Assembly: GCA_964586865.1 (NCBI GenBank)
Contig: CAZPJM010000001.1
Coordinates: 11,378-75,377, forward strand
DNA length: 64,000 bases
From: REDI01 sp964586865
GTDB taxonomy: Bacteria > Myxococcota_A > UBA796 > GCA-2862545
Direction: 5' to 3'
Positions 8,545 to 19,258 of this stretch are shown in pieces. The notes beneath the pieces are model-generated. The model did no database searches, was not told where the DNA came from, and saw only the letters and a list, made by a program, of their open reading frames with translations. Within the stretch, counting starts at the first letter, position 1, and every line of letters starts with the position of its first letter. The translations under genes and the position numbers were made by a program.

Positions 8545-10065
8545 ATGACCTACGCCAACCCCAACACCGAAGGCAGCCTCGTCACCTTCAAGAGCCGCTA
8601 CGAGAACTACATCGGCGGGGAGTGGGTGCCGCCCGTCAAGGGCCAGTACTTCGACGCCATCACGCCCGTCACCGGCCAGCCCTTCTGCGAGGTCCCCCGC
8701 TCCACCTCCGAGGACATCGACAAGGCCCTCGACGCCGCCCACGCCGCCTTCGCCACCTGGTCGAAGACCAGCGCCACCGAGCGCGCCAACATGCTGAACA
8801 AGATCGCCGACATCATCGAGGAGAACCTCGAGATGCTGGCCGTCGCCGAGACCTGGGACAACGGCAAGGCCGTCCGCGAGACCCTCGCCGCCGATCTTCC
8901 CCTGTGTGTCGATCACTTCCGCTACTTCGCGGGCGCCATCCGGGCCCAGGAGTCCGGGGCCGGCGTCCTCGACAACGGCACCGTCGCCTACCACTTCCAC
9001 GAGCCCATCGGCGTGGTGGGCCAGATCATCCCCTGGAACTTCCCCCTGCTCATGGCCACCTGGAAGCTGGCGCCCGCCCTCGCCGCCGGGTGCTGCGTCG
9101 TCCTCAAGCCCGCCGAGCAGACCCCCGCCACCATCCTCCTGATGATGGAGCTCATCCACGACGTCCTGCCCGCTGGCGTGATCAACGTGGTCAACGGCTT
9201 CGGCATCGAGGCCGGCAAGCCCCTGGCCCAGTCCGACCGGGTCGCCAAGGTGGCCTTCACCGGCGAGACCACCACCGGCCGCCTCATCATGCAGTACGCC
9301 GCCGCCAACCTGATCCCCGTCACCCTGGAGCTGGGCGGCAAGTCCCCCAACGTCTTCTTCGAGGACGTCTGGCAGCAGGACGACGACTTCCGCAGCAAGT
9401 GCCTCGAGGGCTTCGCCATGTTCGCCCTCAACCAGGGCGAGGTCTGTACCTGCCCCTCCCGCGCCCTCATCCAGAAGAGCATCTACGGCGACTTCCTCGA
9501 CGCGGCCAAGGCCCGCACCGAGGCCATCAAGATGGGCCACCCCCTCGATCCCGAGACCATGATGGGGGCCCAGGCCAGCAATGACCAGCTCCAGAAGATC
9601 CTCTCCTACCTGGACATCGGCAAGAAGGAGGGCGCCGAGTGCATCACCGGCGGCGAGCAGGTCGACCTCGGTGGGGAGCTCTCCGGGGGCTACTACGTCA
9701 AGCCCACCATCTTCACCGGCCACAACAAGATGCGCGTCTTCCAGGAGGAGATCTTCGGGCCGGTCGTGTCGGTGACCGGGTTCGGCGACTACGCCGAGGC
9801 CATGGAGATCGCCAACGACACCCTGTACGGGCTCGGCGCCGGCGTGTGGACCCGCAACGTCAACATCGCCTACCGCGCGGCCCGCACCATCCAGGCCGGC
9901 CGCATCTGGCAGAACTGCTACCACCTCTACCCGGCCCACGCCTCGTTCGGCGGGTACAAGCAGTCCGGCATCGGGCGCGAGAACCACCTGCGCATGCTGG
10001 CCCACTACCAGCAGGTCAAGAACGTCCTCGCCTCGTACGACGAAGCGCCGATGGGCTTCTTCTAG
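8545..10065 (+). CDS. exaC: NAD-dependent aldehyde dehydrogenase, ExaC/AldB type
   Basis: A 506-residue enzyme, the same length as the acetaldehyde dehydrogenases ExaC/AldB. It oxidises short aliphatic aldehydes to acids with NAD(P)+. Visible motifs are IIPWNFPLLMATWK (cofactor pocket), TLELGGKSPNVFF with the general-base Glu (about residue 262), and GEVCTCPSRA with the catalytic Cys (about 301). The ATG at 8545 follows AGGAGGG with a 5-base spacer. A sigma-54 promoter lies just upstream, an AcoR-type activator is divergent, and a DUF779 gene is downstream, a neighbourhood typical of alcohol/acetaldehyde catabolism. The symbol is by resemblance; cytosolic. Confidence 0.93.
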   Translation: MTYANPNTEGSLVTFKSRYENYIGGEWVPPVKGQYFDAITPVTGQPFCEVPRSTSEDIDKALDAAHAAFATWSKTSATERANMLNKIADIIEENLEMLAVAETWDNGKAVRETLAADLPLCVDHFRYFAGAIRAQESGAGVLDNGTVAYHFHEPIGVVGQIIPWNFPLLMATWKLAPALAAGCCVVLKPAEQTPATILLMMELIHDVLPAGVINVVNGFGIEAGKPLAQSDRVAKVAFTGETTTGRLIMQYAAANLIPVTLELGGKSPNVFFEDVWQQDDDFRSKCLEGFAMFALNQGEVCTCPSRALIQKSIYGDFLDAAKARTEAIKMGHPLDPETMMGAQASNDQLQKILSYLDIGKKEGAECITGGEQVDLGGELSGGYYVKPTIFTGHNKMRVFQEEIFGPVVSVTGFGDYAEAMEIANDTLYGLGAGVWTRNVNIAYRAARTIQAGRIWQNCYHLYPAHASFGGYKQSGIGRENHLRMLAHYQQVKNVLASYDEAPMGFF

Positions 10066-10173
10066 CACCGGCGGCCTCGCGGGCCCGGTGACCGGGCTCG
10101 CGGGGCGGCATCGCGGCCTTCGCCCTCGGGCGGGGGCCGTGTCACGTGGATCCCACGCACCCTGGAGCTCGCC

Positions 10174-10533
10174 ATGTCCGACCCCACCACCGGCCTCGGC
10201 CGGGTCGCCGCCACCGACGAGGCCCGCGCCCTCATCCGCGACCTCAAGGAGGAGCACGGCCCGCTCATGTTCCACCAGTCCGGCGGCTGCTGCGATGGCA
10301 GCGCCCCCATGTGCTACCCGGTGGGCGAGTTCATGGTGAGCCCGCGCGATGTGCTGCTGGGCGAGATCGAGGGCTGCCAGGTCTTCATCGACAAGACCCA
10401 GTGGGAGACCTGGAAGCACACCACCCTCACCATCGACGTGGTCGAGGGCCGGGGCTCGGGCTTCAGCGTGGAGGCCCCGCGCGGCGTCCGCTTCCTGACG
10501 CGCTCCGAGGTCTGTGCCGTCCCAGAGGCGTAG
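10174..10533 (+). CDS. DUF779 family protein (aldehyde dehydrogenase-associated)
   Basis: A 119-residue soluble protein of the DUF779 family, recognised by HQSGGCCDGSAPMCYP near residue 32 and VEAPRGVRFLTR near the C terminus. Cys and His residues in that segment could bind a metal. DUF779 genes very often follow ExaC-type aldehyde dehydrogenases, as here (108 bases downstream, same strand), and are thought to support that enzyme, though no reaction is established. The ATG at 10174 has GGAG 6 bases upstream. It probably shares the sigma-54 promoter. It converges with the S8 protease gene after a 16-base gap. Confidence 0.85.
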   Translation: MSDPTTGLGRVAATDEARALIRDLKEEHGPLMFHQSGGCCDGSAPMCYPVGEFMVSPRDVLLGEIEGCQVFIDKTQWETWKHTTLTIDVVEGRGSGFSVEAPRGVRFLTRSEVCAVPEA

Positions 10534-10549
10534 GGGGGCCGGCCTCCGA

Positions 10550-12495
<1,946 letters not shown>

Positions 12496-12529
12496 GGGAC
12501 CTCCGGTTCGGCGGCGCATCGAGGGTAGC

Positions 12530-12547
12530 ACGGGTCTCGGAACCCGT
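12530..12547. promoter_or_regulatory. inverted repeat in divergent promoter region
   Basis: ACGGGT-CTCGGA-ACCCGT, 6-base perfect arms, lies in the AT-richer 172-base space between the divergently transcribed S8 protease (start 12495) and barrel protein (start 12668). It could be an operator. No convincing -35/-10 pair was found. Confidence 0.25.
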
Positions 12548-12667
12548 CATGGTGTGCTTGAGCACGAAATCATCGGGGCATCCATGCCTCAATGTTCGCG
12601 GCTTTCATGTCGCATGTCGGGACCAGGTCGCGGGTGACATCCCCTCCTCGTCCGATACGGCAGCTCC

Positions 12668-13765
12668 ATGCTCGTCGTCCTGGCCCTCACCGCCGCCGCC
12701 GTCGACGTGGACGTCCGCGAGGAGGGCGCCCGCGGCTCGCCCCGCATGGTCGGCCTCGCCGGGGCCTACCGGGGGATCGCCGAGGGGGCCGTGGCCCAGA
12801 GCCTCAACCCCGCCGCCATCGCCGTGGCTCCCCACAGCGCCGAGCCCGGGCGGTGGTGGGTCGATGGTCTCTTCTTCGTCTCGGGCCTGGTGCCCGTGCT
12901 CGAGCGCCTCCGCGACGAGGGCCTCTCCGATGCGCCCCTGCCCACCGCGGCCGTGACCGGCGGCCTGGTGGTGGGCCGGGATGGGCAGGCCGGCTCGCTG
13001 CTGGTGAGCGTGCGCAACCTGCGGGATCGGGACTCCCAGCGCAGCAGCCTGGTGGTGGAGACGGGCCTCGGCTGGGGGGCCGCCCTCCTGGACGAGCAGG
13101 TCCACATCGGCCTGATGCCGGGGCTCACCCTGGTCCGGACCACCCCCCGCGTCCAGGGTCTCGGCGCCGTGCTGCCCACCCTGTCCGCCGGGGCCCGGTG
13201 GGCGGTACCCGACACCCCCGTCCGCCTCGGGCTGTCCGGACGCACCCCCTGGCGCACCCCCCTGGAGGATGCGCCGGTGGACGCGGTGCGGCTGCCCTGG
13301 GAGCTGGGCGCCGGGATCGCCGTTCGCCATGGACGCATGAGCCGGGGTCCCCGCTACCCGGCCCCCGCGGGCGAGGGCGAGAATCCCGGGTTCCGGGAGG
13401 ACCCCGGAGCCGACCGGGTCTTCGTTCAGTGGGCCTTCGACCTGGCGCTGGTGGGGCCCCAGGCCGACACCACCACCCTCGAGGCCTGGACCCGCGACGA
13501 TCCCCGCTCCGCCTCCAGCGAGGTGACCCTCACCGTCGCCACCGGCGTCGAGGCCGAGCCGCTCCGCCACCGCCTCCGGACCCGTATCGGGCTCTACACC
13601 CAGCCCGCTCGGCTGCGCCTGACCTCCCTTCGCCTGCACGGCACCCTGGGCCTGGATGTGGCCCTCTTCGAGTGGCCCCGCGGCCGGGCCCGGTGGCGCC
13701 TCTCTCCCACCGTCGATGCCAGCGCCGGCGGCATCCGGCCGGGACTGGGCGTGGGCCTGTGGTGA
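12668..13765 (+). CDS. outer-membrane beta-barrel protein, PorV/FadL-like N terminus
   Basis: A 365-residue protein with a short hydrophobic signal (MLVVLALTAAA). The segment GLAGAYRGIAEGAVAQSLNPAAIA corresponds to the 'G-GGA--A-ADD--A---NPAGLA' pattern of PorV/OmpP1-FadL-type barrels. The rest alternates amphipathic strands and glycine-rich turns and ends with a strand (GIRPGLGVGLW) whose terminal aromatic residue fits recognition by the Bam complex. It is divergent from the S8 protease gene across a 172-base region that includes a 6-base dyad (12530-12547). The transported substrate, if any, is unknown. ATG at 12668; no strong Shine-Dalgarno seen. Confidence 0.65.
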   Translation: MLVVLALTAAAVDVDVREEGARGSPRMVGLAGAYRGIAEGAVAQSLNPAAIAVAPHSAEPGRWWVDGLFFVSGLVPVLERLRDEGLSDAPLPTAAVTGGLVVGRDGQAGSLLVSVRNLRDRDSQRSSLVVETGLGWGAALLDEQVHIGLMPGLTLVRTTPRVQGLGAVLPTLSAGARWAVPDTPVRLGLSGRTPWRTPLEDAPVDAVRLPWELGAGIAVRHGRMSRGPRYPAPAGEGENPGFREDPGADRVFVQWAFDLALVGPQADTTTLEAWTRDDPRSASSEVTLTVATGVEAEPLRHRLRTRIGLYTQPARLRLTSLRLHGTLGLDVALFEWPRGRARWRLSPTVDASAGGIRPGLGVGLW

Positions 13766-13935
13766 CGGTGGGTCTCGACCTCCGGCCGGGTCCAGCCCCC
13801 TCGAAGGGTCCGGATGACAGCCTCCGCCGCCCGAGCTGACATGCCGGTGCGCCTCAAGCGCCCCCCGTGCCGATTCGATCCATCCCATGCCACGACGCGC
13901 CGTCGTCTCGTGGAACGACTCCGGAGTCCATGCCC

Positions 13936-14976
13936 ATGCCCTCCGATCCTCCCTCCTTCACCCCGGCCCCCCCGCCCCCGGACGAGCTGGAGCGCCAGCG
14001 CTCCCTGGATCGGCTGGGGGTGCTGGACACCCCGGCCGAGGCCCGCTTCGACCGCCTGGTGGGTCTGGGCCGGCGCCTCCTGGGCGTGGAGGTGGCGCTG
14101 GTGAGCCTGGTGGACCGCGATCGGCAGTGGTTCAAGGCCACCGCCGGCTTGGAAGCCTCCCAGACCCCGCGGGACATCTCCTTCTGCGGCCACGCCATTC
14201 ATGGGGACGACCTCTTCATCGTGCCCGACGCGACCCGCGATCCCCGCTTCGCCGGCAACCCGCTCGTGGTCGACGGCCCGCGGATCCGCCTGTACGCCGG
14301 CGTCCCCCTGTCCGACCCGCACGGCTTCAAGCTGGGTACGCTCTGCATCATCGACGGTCGGCCCCGCGAGCTCAACCCCTCGGATGCCCGGGTGCTGCGG
14401 GACCTGGGGCGCATCGCCGAGCGGGAGCTGGCCGACGACCCGCGCTCGCCCGTCCAGCGCGCCTTCATCGAGAGCCTGGGCATCGAGCTCTCCGGCGCCC
14501 TGGATCCGGTCACCCGGTCCTGGGGCGCCGAGGCGGGCCTGGAGATCCTGGAGCGGGAGCTGGAGCTGGCCCACAGCGGCTCCCACCGGGTGGGCGTGGC
14601 CGTGGTGCGCATCGAGGGGCTGCCCGCCGGGGGCCCCCCGCGGGAGGCCTGGATGGGCGCCCTGGCCCGCACCCTCCGGGCCGAGCTCCGGGACTGCGAC
14701 CTGCTGGCCCGGTGGCGGGAGACCGCCTTCCTGGTCGGCCTGCCCCATGCGACCATGGAGCAGACCCGGCAGGTCGCCGAGCGCCTCTCCGAGGCGGTCA
14801 CCGCGTGCGACGCGCCGGCGGACCAGCCGGCGCGCGACGTGGGTGCCTGGGTGGGCACCGCCACCACGGCCGTCCTGCCCGACGCCGACGCGGCCTGGCT
14901 GGTGGCCGCCGCCGAGGATGCCGCCCACACGGCGTCCATCGTCCAGAAGGGGCGCGTGGCCGTCGCCGCGGCCTGA
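13936..14976 (+). CDS. GAF domain protein with degenerate GGDEF domain
   Basis: About 346 residues. After a Pro-rich N terminus there is a GAF domain of the type found before diguanylate cyclases (LDRLGVLDTPAEARFDRLVG, then ISFCGHAIHGDD and AGVPLSDPHGFKLGTLCIID). The C-terminal ~170 residues have the fold pattern of a GGDEF domain, but the signature is replaced by WRETAF and the start motif reads DPVTRSW, so cyclase activity is unlikely. It may act as a GTP or c-di-GMP sensor or a protein-interaction module. I chose ATG 13936 because GGAG sits 9 bases upstream; ATG 13930 is only 3 bases from it. It converges on the SDR gene. Confidence 0.78.
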   Translation: MPSDPPSFTPAPPPPDELERQRSLDRLGVLDTPAEARFDRLVGLGRRLLGVEVALVSLVDRDRQWFKATAGLEASQTPRDISFCGHAIHGDDLFIVPDATRDPRFAGNPLVVDGPRIRLYAGVPLSDPHGFKLGTLCIIDGRPRELNPSDARVLRDLGRIAERELADDPRSPVQRAFIESLGIELSGALDPVTRSWGAEAGLEILERELELAHSGSHRVGVAVVRIEGLPAGGPPREAWMGALARTLRAELRDCDLLARWRETAFLVGLPHATMEQTRQVAERLSEAVTACDAPADQPARDVGAWVGTATTAVLPDADAAWLVAAAEDAAHTASIVQKGRVAVAAA

Positions 14977-14981
14977 CCCGC

Positions 14982-15749
14982 TCACCCGATCCGGAAGCCG
15001 CCGTCCACGTTGAGGGTGGAGCCGGTCACGTAGCTGGACGCATCGCTCGCCAGGTACACGATCGCCCCGGCGATCTCGTCGGGGCGCGCCACGCGTCGGG
15101 TCCCGGTGCGGGCCACGAACTGCTCCGTGATGGCCTTGTTCGAGGTCAGGGCCTGGGCCAGGCGGGTGTCCACCAGGCCGGGCGCCACGGCATTGACGCG
15201 GATGCCGGCGCCACCCCACTCGATGGCCAGCGTCTGCGTCATGGAGATGAGGGCCGCCTTGGTCATGCCGTACACCCCTTGCAGGGGGGCGGCCCCCTGG
15301 CCCAACACGCTCGAGACGTTGACGATGCTGCCCGGCTCGCCGGCCTCGACGAGGCGTGTGGCCACCGCCCGCGACAGGTGCCACGGCCCCTCCAGGTTGA
15401 CCTGGAAGGTCTTGTGCCAGGCGGCCTCCTCCACGGTGAGCATGGGACCGAAGTGGATGTTGGTGCCCGCGTTGTTGACCAGCACGTCCACCCGCCCCAC
15501 CGCCTCGTCCAGCCAGGCGAACAGCGCGTCCCGCTGCTCGGCCTTGCCCACGTGGCAGGCCCGGGCGTGGACGGTGGCCGCGGGGTGCCGCTCGCGGATG
15601 CCGGCCGCCACCGCATCCAGGGCGTCCTGCTTGCGCGAGGTGAGGATCACCGTCGCCCCCTCGCGGGCCAGGGCCTCGGCGGCGGCCGCGCCGATCCCCC
15701 GGCTGGCGCCGGTCACCAGGGCGATGCGGCCGTCGAGCTGTGCGGACAT
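14982..15749 (-). CDS. short-chain dehydrogenase/reductase (SDR)
   Basis: A classical 255-residue SDR that moves hydride between NAD(P)(H) and an alcohol/ketone. The nucleotide-binding motif TGASRGIG is at about residues 13-20 and is followed by an Arg-Lys pair (SRKQ) that favours NADPH. NNAG is near 91, and the catalytic Ser and the Tyr/Lys pair are seen in SSVLGQ and VYGMTK (about 159-163). The C-terminal YVTGSTLNVDGGF is typical of DHRS4/FabG-like members. ATG at 15749 follows GAGGAGG. Single gene on the minus strand between plus-strand genes; substrate unknown. Confidence 0.9.
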   Translation of the reverse strand: MSAQLDGRIALVTGASRGIGAAAAEALAREGATVILTSRKQDALDAVAAGIRERHPAATVHARACHVGKAEQRDALFAWLDEAVGRVDVLVNNAGTNIHFGPMLTVEEAAWHKTFQVNLEGPWHLSRAVATRLVEAGEPGSIVNVSSVLGQGAAPLQGVYGMTKAALISMTQTLAIEWGGAGIRVNAVAPGLVDTRLAQALTSNKAITEQFVARTGTRRVARPDEIAGAIVYLASDASSYVTGSTLNVDGGFRIG

Positions 15750-15839
15750 GGGGCCTCCTCGTGGGCGCCCAGCATGCCACGGCGGGTGGCGCCCCGGCTC
15801 CTCGCGCCCCGGTCCGGGACCGGCATAGGAGGGAGGCCC

Positions 15840-16895
15840 ATGCAGCGTTCTCCACCCCTCCCCCTCGCCCTCCTCGTCCTCGTGGCCGCCTGCCAGGAGC
15901 CCTTCGGCACCGACCGGCACGATCTGCGCGGCCTGCGCGTGGCCGCCCTGGCCGTGGACACCACCGGCCCCTCCCCGGTGGGCCGTGTGGCCGTGGTGGT
16001 GGAGGGCCGGCCCTGGTCCGACGACCCGGTGGTGCTCCGCTGGCGGTGGGTCGCGGATGCCTCCGCCTCCGCCGTCGCCGAGCTGGACCCCGCGGGTCCC
16101 TCCGATGCGGAGGGTCCGGCCCCCGTGCTTCCACCGACCCCCGCCGACGCCGAGGGGCTGGTCCTCCTGGCCGCCCACGGCGAGGAGGTCTACCGGGCGG
16201 TCCTGCCCACCCCGCTGCCCGACAGCGCGCCCCTCGACCCGGGGCCCATCGCGGCACGCAGCCTTCCCTGGACCGTGCAGGCCGTCTCCGGCGAGGCGCT
16301 CGCGGTCGAGGCCCGCCGGGAGACGGCCGCCGGCGAGACCGTGGATCACGTCCCTCTCGGCGGCTTCGCCCGGCTGACCGTCCCGGCCCCCGACGACGCG
16401 GTGATCCGCTGGATGCACACCGCCCCGGGCGGCACCTTCCTGGAGCTCGACCCCACCGTCACCGACTGGGCGGCAGGCGAGGTGGTGCTGGACGACGACG
16501 AGCTGGAGGAGGCCGAAGCGGGCCCCGAAGGTCCGCGCACCCTGCTGGCCCTGGCGCTCAGCCCCACCGAGGACGGGGCCAATGGGTGGTCGACCCGCGA
16601 CCTCTTCGTGGGCCCCCCGCCGCCCGGCCTGTGGACGCCGTCGGGCCGCTTCCTGCCCGCCGAGTCCGCCCCGCCGCCCGGTCCGATCCTGGCCACCCTG
16701 GCCCGCGACGACGCCTCCCCCACCGGGCTGCGGCTCGACGACGTGGCCCCCGCCGCCCCCGATGACCCCGACGGCACCGAGGCCCTCCCGTGCCGGGACC
16801 CGGTCTCGGGGCCCTTCGACCCCGACTGGCTCCTGGCCCAGCGCTGCACCCGCGCCGACGTCGTGGGCGCCCGGGTCCGGGTGGTCCCCCGGTGA
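15840..16895 (+). CDS. lipoprotein of unknown function, coupled to TonB receptor
   Basis: A 351-residue protein with a lipoprotein signal (MQRSPPLPLALLVLVAAC, lipobox LVAAC). The body is Asp/Pro-rich with several beta-sandwich-like stretches and no domain I recognise. GGGAGG precedes the ATG at 15840. Its TGA overlaps the GTG of the next gene (GTGA at 16892-16895), so the two are translationally coupled. By analogy with other TonB receptor operons it could be a surface substrate-binding lipoprotein for that receptor; this is inference from position only. Confidence 0.7.
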   Translation: MQRSPPLPLALLVLVAACQEPFGTDRHDLRGLRVAALAVDTTGPSPVGRVAVVVEGRPWSDDPVVLRWRWVADASASAVAELDPAGPSDAEGPAPVLPPTPADAEGLVLLAAHGEEVYRAVLPTPLPDSAPLDPGPIAARSLPWTVQAVSGEALAVEARRETAAGETVDHVPLGGFARLTVPAPDDAVIRWMHTAPGGTFLELDPTVTDWAAGEVVLDDDELEEAEAGPEGPRTLLALALSPTEDGANGWSTRDLFVGPPPPGLWTPSGRFLPAESAPPPGPILATLARDDASPTGLRLDDVAPAAPDDPDGTEALPCRDPVSGPFDPDWLLAQRCTRADVVGARVRVVPR

Positions 16896-19087
16896 TCGCC
16901 CTCCTCGCCACGCTCGCCCTCGGCGCCCCCGTCGAGGGCAAGGTCCTGCTCCGGGGCCGCTCCACCCCCCAGGCCGGCGTGGCGGTGCGGGCGGTGTGGG
17001 ATGCACCTCCCGAGCCGGGCACCGTGCGGACCTTTCCCGCGGTCACCACCGATTCCGAGGGCCGCTTCGCCCTCGAGGCGCCCGAGGGGGCCCGGGTGAC
17101 CCTCTCCATCGACGATCCCGACTATTTCCCGCTCGAGGCGGTCGTCACCGCCCCCGACCCCAAGGTCCGCCTGTTCGTCGAGCCCGTCGACGGCGAGCAC
17201 GAGGTGGTGGTCGAGGCCTTCCGGGAGACCGCCCACCCCACCGTCCACCGGCTCGACGCCGAGCAGGCCTACAAGACCCCCGGCACCCAGGACGATGTCA
17301 TCCGGCTGACCCAGTCCCTGCCCGGGGTGACCGTCCAGCGCGAGTTCGCCCCCTCGTCCGGCGACCTCTCCATCCGGGGCTCGGCCCCGGGGGACAACCG
17401 CTACTACCTGGACGGCATCGAGATCCCCTACCTCTACCACTTCAACCAGTACGCGAGCGTCTTCCCCACCACCTGGCTCCGGGACCTGGAGCTCATGCCG
17501 TCCACCTTCGGGGCCCGGTACGGCGATGCGGTGGGCGGCGTGGTGGAGGCCCGGAGCCGGGCGGACCGCCCCGAGGACGTACAGGGCCAGCTCACCTTCA
17601 ACACCATCATCGCCGGGGCAGACGTGCGGGCTCCGGTGGGCGAGGAGACCTGGGTCGCCGTGTCGGGGCGCCGCTCCTACCAGGACCTCTACAGCCGGGG
17701 CTCGGACCAGTACACGCTCTGGCCCGTGTTCCACGACCTGGCCCTCCGCATCGAGAAGGGCGACGAGGCCCGCGGAACGGGCGCCTTCCTGGTGGCGGCC
17801 GGCGACAGCTACGAGCGGGCCGCCGGTGAGCTCGACCTGCTCGACCCGGTCGAGGCCTCTCGCGTGCCATCCTTCCGGTTCCGCAGGAACTTCCAGGTGC
17901 TTGGGCTGCGACACCGGTGGCGGGGCCCCGACGGCGACGGCCGGCTCGTGGTCGGGCTGGTCCACGACGATCTCCTGGGCCGCCTCGAGGGGATCGGCAC
18001 CCAGCGCCAGCGGACGGTGCAGCTCACCTCGCGCCTGGACGCGGGGCAGCGCTTCGGCGGTCAGGACCAGCATCGGTGGAACGCCGGGTGGGAGATCCGG
18101 GGGACCCTCGGCCTGCTCGACGTGGACGGGGGCGGCCCCAAGGCCATCGTGGTCGCCACCGAGGCCCCCGCCCTGGCCCGGGGCGCCGCCCTCGACGCCA
18201 CCCTTCCCCGCCTCGAGGCCGCTGCCTACGGCGAGGCCCTGCTGCGCTTCGGCCGGATCCACCTGATCCCCGGCCTACGCCTCGGGGTGGACAGCCGCAC
18301 CGGGGGCTTCCTCCCCGGCCCGCGTCTGGCCGCCCGGTGGCGGGTCGCCGATCAGACCCGCCTCGAGCTGGCCGGCGGTCACTACCGCCAGACCCCCCAG
18401 CTCCTGGATCTGGCCCCCGCCATCGGCGACCCCCAGCTCCCCCTGACCCGCTCCTGGCAGATCAGCGCCGGCTGGGACCAGACCATCGCCGACCGCCTCG
18501 AGATCACCCTGGATGCCTACGCCAAGGACCTGCGCGATGCCCAGGTGGCCCGCCCCGACGCCCCGCCCGAGGTGCTCGACCGGGGACGGGTGCTCGGCGT
18601 CGAGTTGGTGACCCGCTACCGCCTCCGGGAGCGCTTCTTCCTGTGGGGCTGGGCGGGCGTGATGCGCTCGCAGGTGCGTCGCGAGGGGTCCTGGGCCCCG
18701 GCCGCCTTCGACCAGCCCGTCAATGTGGGCGCGGTCCTGTCCTGGGATCCCTCGACGAGGTGGAACCTGGCCGTCCGATGGCGGTACGGCTCCGGGCTCC
18801 CGTGGACGCCGGTGGTGGGCTCGGTCTACGACGCCAGCATCGACACCTGGGATCCGGTGCCCGGCACGCCCTTCTCGGAGCGCTTCCCCGCCTACACCAA
18901 GCTCGACCTGGCCGCGCGCTACACCTTCGTCTTCGACCGCTGGACCCTCGCCCTGCGCGCCGAGGTCTGGTACGTCCCCCCCGCCGCCAACGTCCTCTAC
19001 CCGACCTGGAACGACGACTGGACCGAGCAGGGCTTCGTCCGCGGCATCCCGGTGCTGCCCCTGCTGGGGGCCCGCGCCACCTTCTGA
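16892..19087 (+). CDS. TonB-dependent outer-membrane receptor with carboxypeptidase-like N-terminal domain
   Basis: A 731-residue receptor. GTG at 16892 overlaps the previous stop and gives a short signal (MIALLATLALGA). An Ig-like carboxypeptidase-regulatory domain follows (VEGKVLLRGRSTPQAGVAV to about residue 90), then the plug with DDVIRLTQSLPGVTVQ and DNRYYLDGIEIPYLYHFNQY, then a barrel of about 500 residues ending in a strand with terminal Phe (LPLLGARATF). The family imports siderophores, cobalamin or oligomers using TonB/ExbBD energy, which are not in the window. The substrate is unknown; the coupled lipoprotein may help. A GC-rich palindrome lies downstream. Confidence 0.88.
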   Translation: MIALLATLALGAPVEGKVLLRGRSTPQAGVAVRAVWDAPPEPGTVRTFPAVTTDSEGRFALEAPEGARVTLSIDDPDYFPLEAVVTAPDPKVRLFVEPVDGEHEVVVEAFRETAHPTVHRLDAEQAYKTPGTQDDVIRLTQSLPGVTVQREFAPSSGDLSIRGSAPGDNRYYLDGIEIPYLYHFNQYASVFPTTWLRDLELMPSTFGARYGDAVGGVVEARSRADRPEDVQGQLTFNTIIAGADVRAPVGEETWVAVSGRRSYQDLYSRGSDQYTLWPVFHDLALRIEKGDEARGTGAFLVAAGDSYERAAGELDLLDPVEASRVPSFRFRRNFQVLGLRHRWRGPDGDGRLVVGLVHDDLLGRLEGIGTQRQRTVQLTSRLDAGQRFGGQDQHRWNAGWEIRGTLGLLDVDGGGPKAIVVATEAPALARGAALDATLPRLEAAAYGEALLRFGRIHLIPGLRLGVDSRTGGFLPGPRLAARWRVADQTRLELAGGHYRQTPQLLDLAPAIGDPQLPLTRSWQISAGWDQTIADRLEITLDAYAKDLRDAQVARPDAPPEVLDRGRVLGVELVTRYRLRERFFLWGWAGVMRSQVRREGSWAPAAFDQPVNVGAVLSWDPSTRWNLAVRWRYGSGLPWTPVVGSVYDASIDTWDPVPGTPFSERFPAYTKLDLAARYTFVFDRWTLALRAEVWYVPPAANVLYPTWNDDWTEQGFVRGIPVLPLLGARATF

Positions 19088-19134
19088 CCCCCCGCTGGCC
19101 CGCGGGGCTCGACCGCGCCCGGTTGCCGGGGTGG

Positions 19135-19148
19135 CGAGCCCGGGCTCG
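19135..19148. terminator. 14-base perfect palindrome, possible terminator stem
   Basis: CGAGCCCGGGCTCG is perfectly self-complementary and lies 48 bases after the TonB receptor stop. It could form a strong hairpin or cruciform, but there is no following T-run, so intrinsic termination is uncertain. Confidence 0.3.
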
Positions 19149-19258
19149 GCGATCCTCTCCCCTTCGGCATGGCCCCGGAGGGGCGTCGCGCCGGGCGGCG
19201 GGAGGGGCTAGACTCCTGGCGTGCGGCCCTCTGCCGCCGTCTGTTCAGAGGTGGTTCT

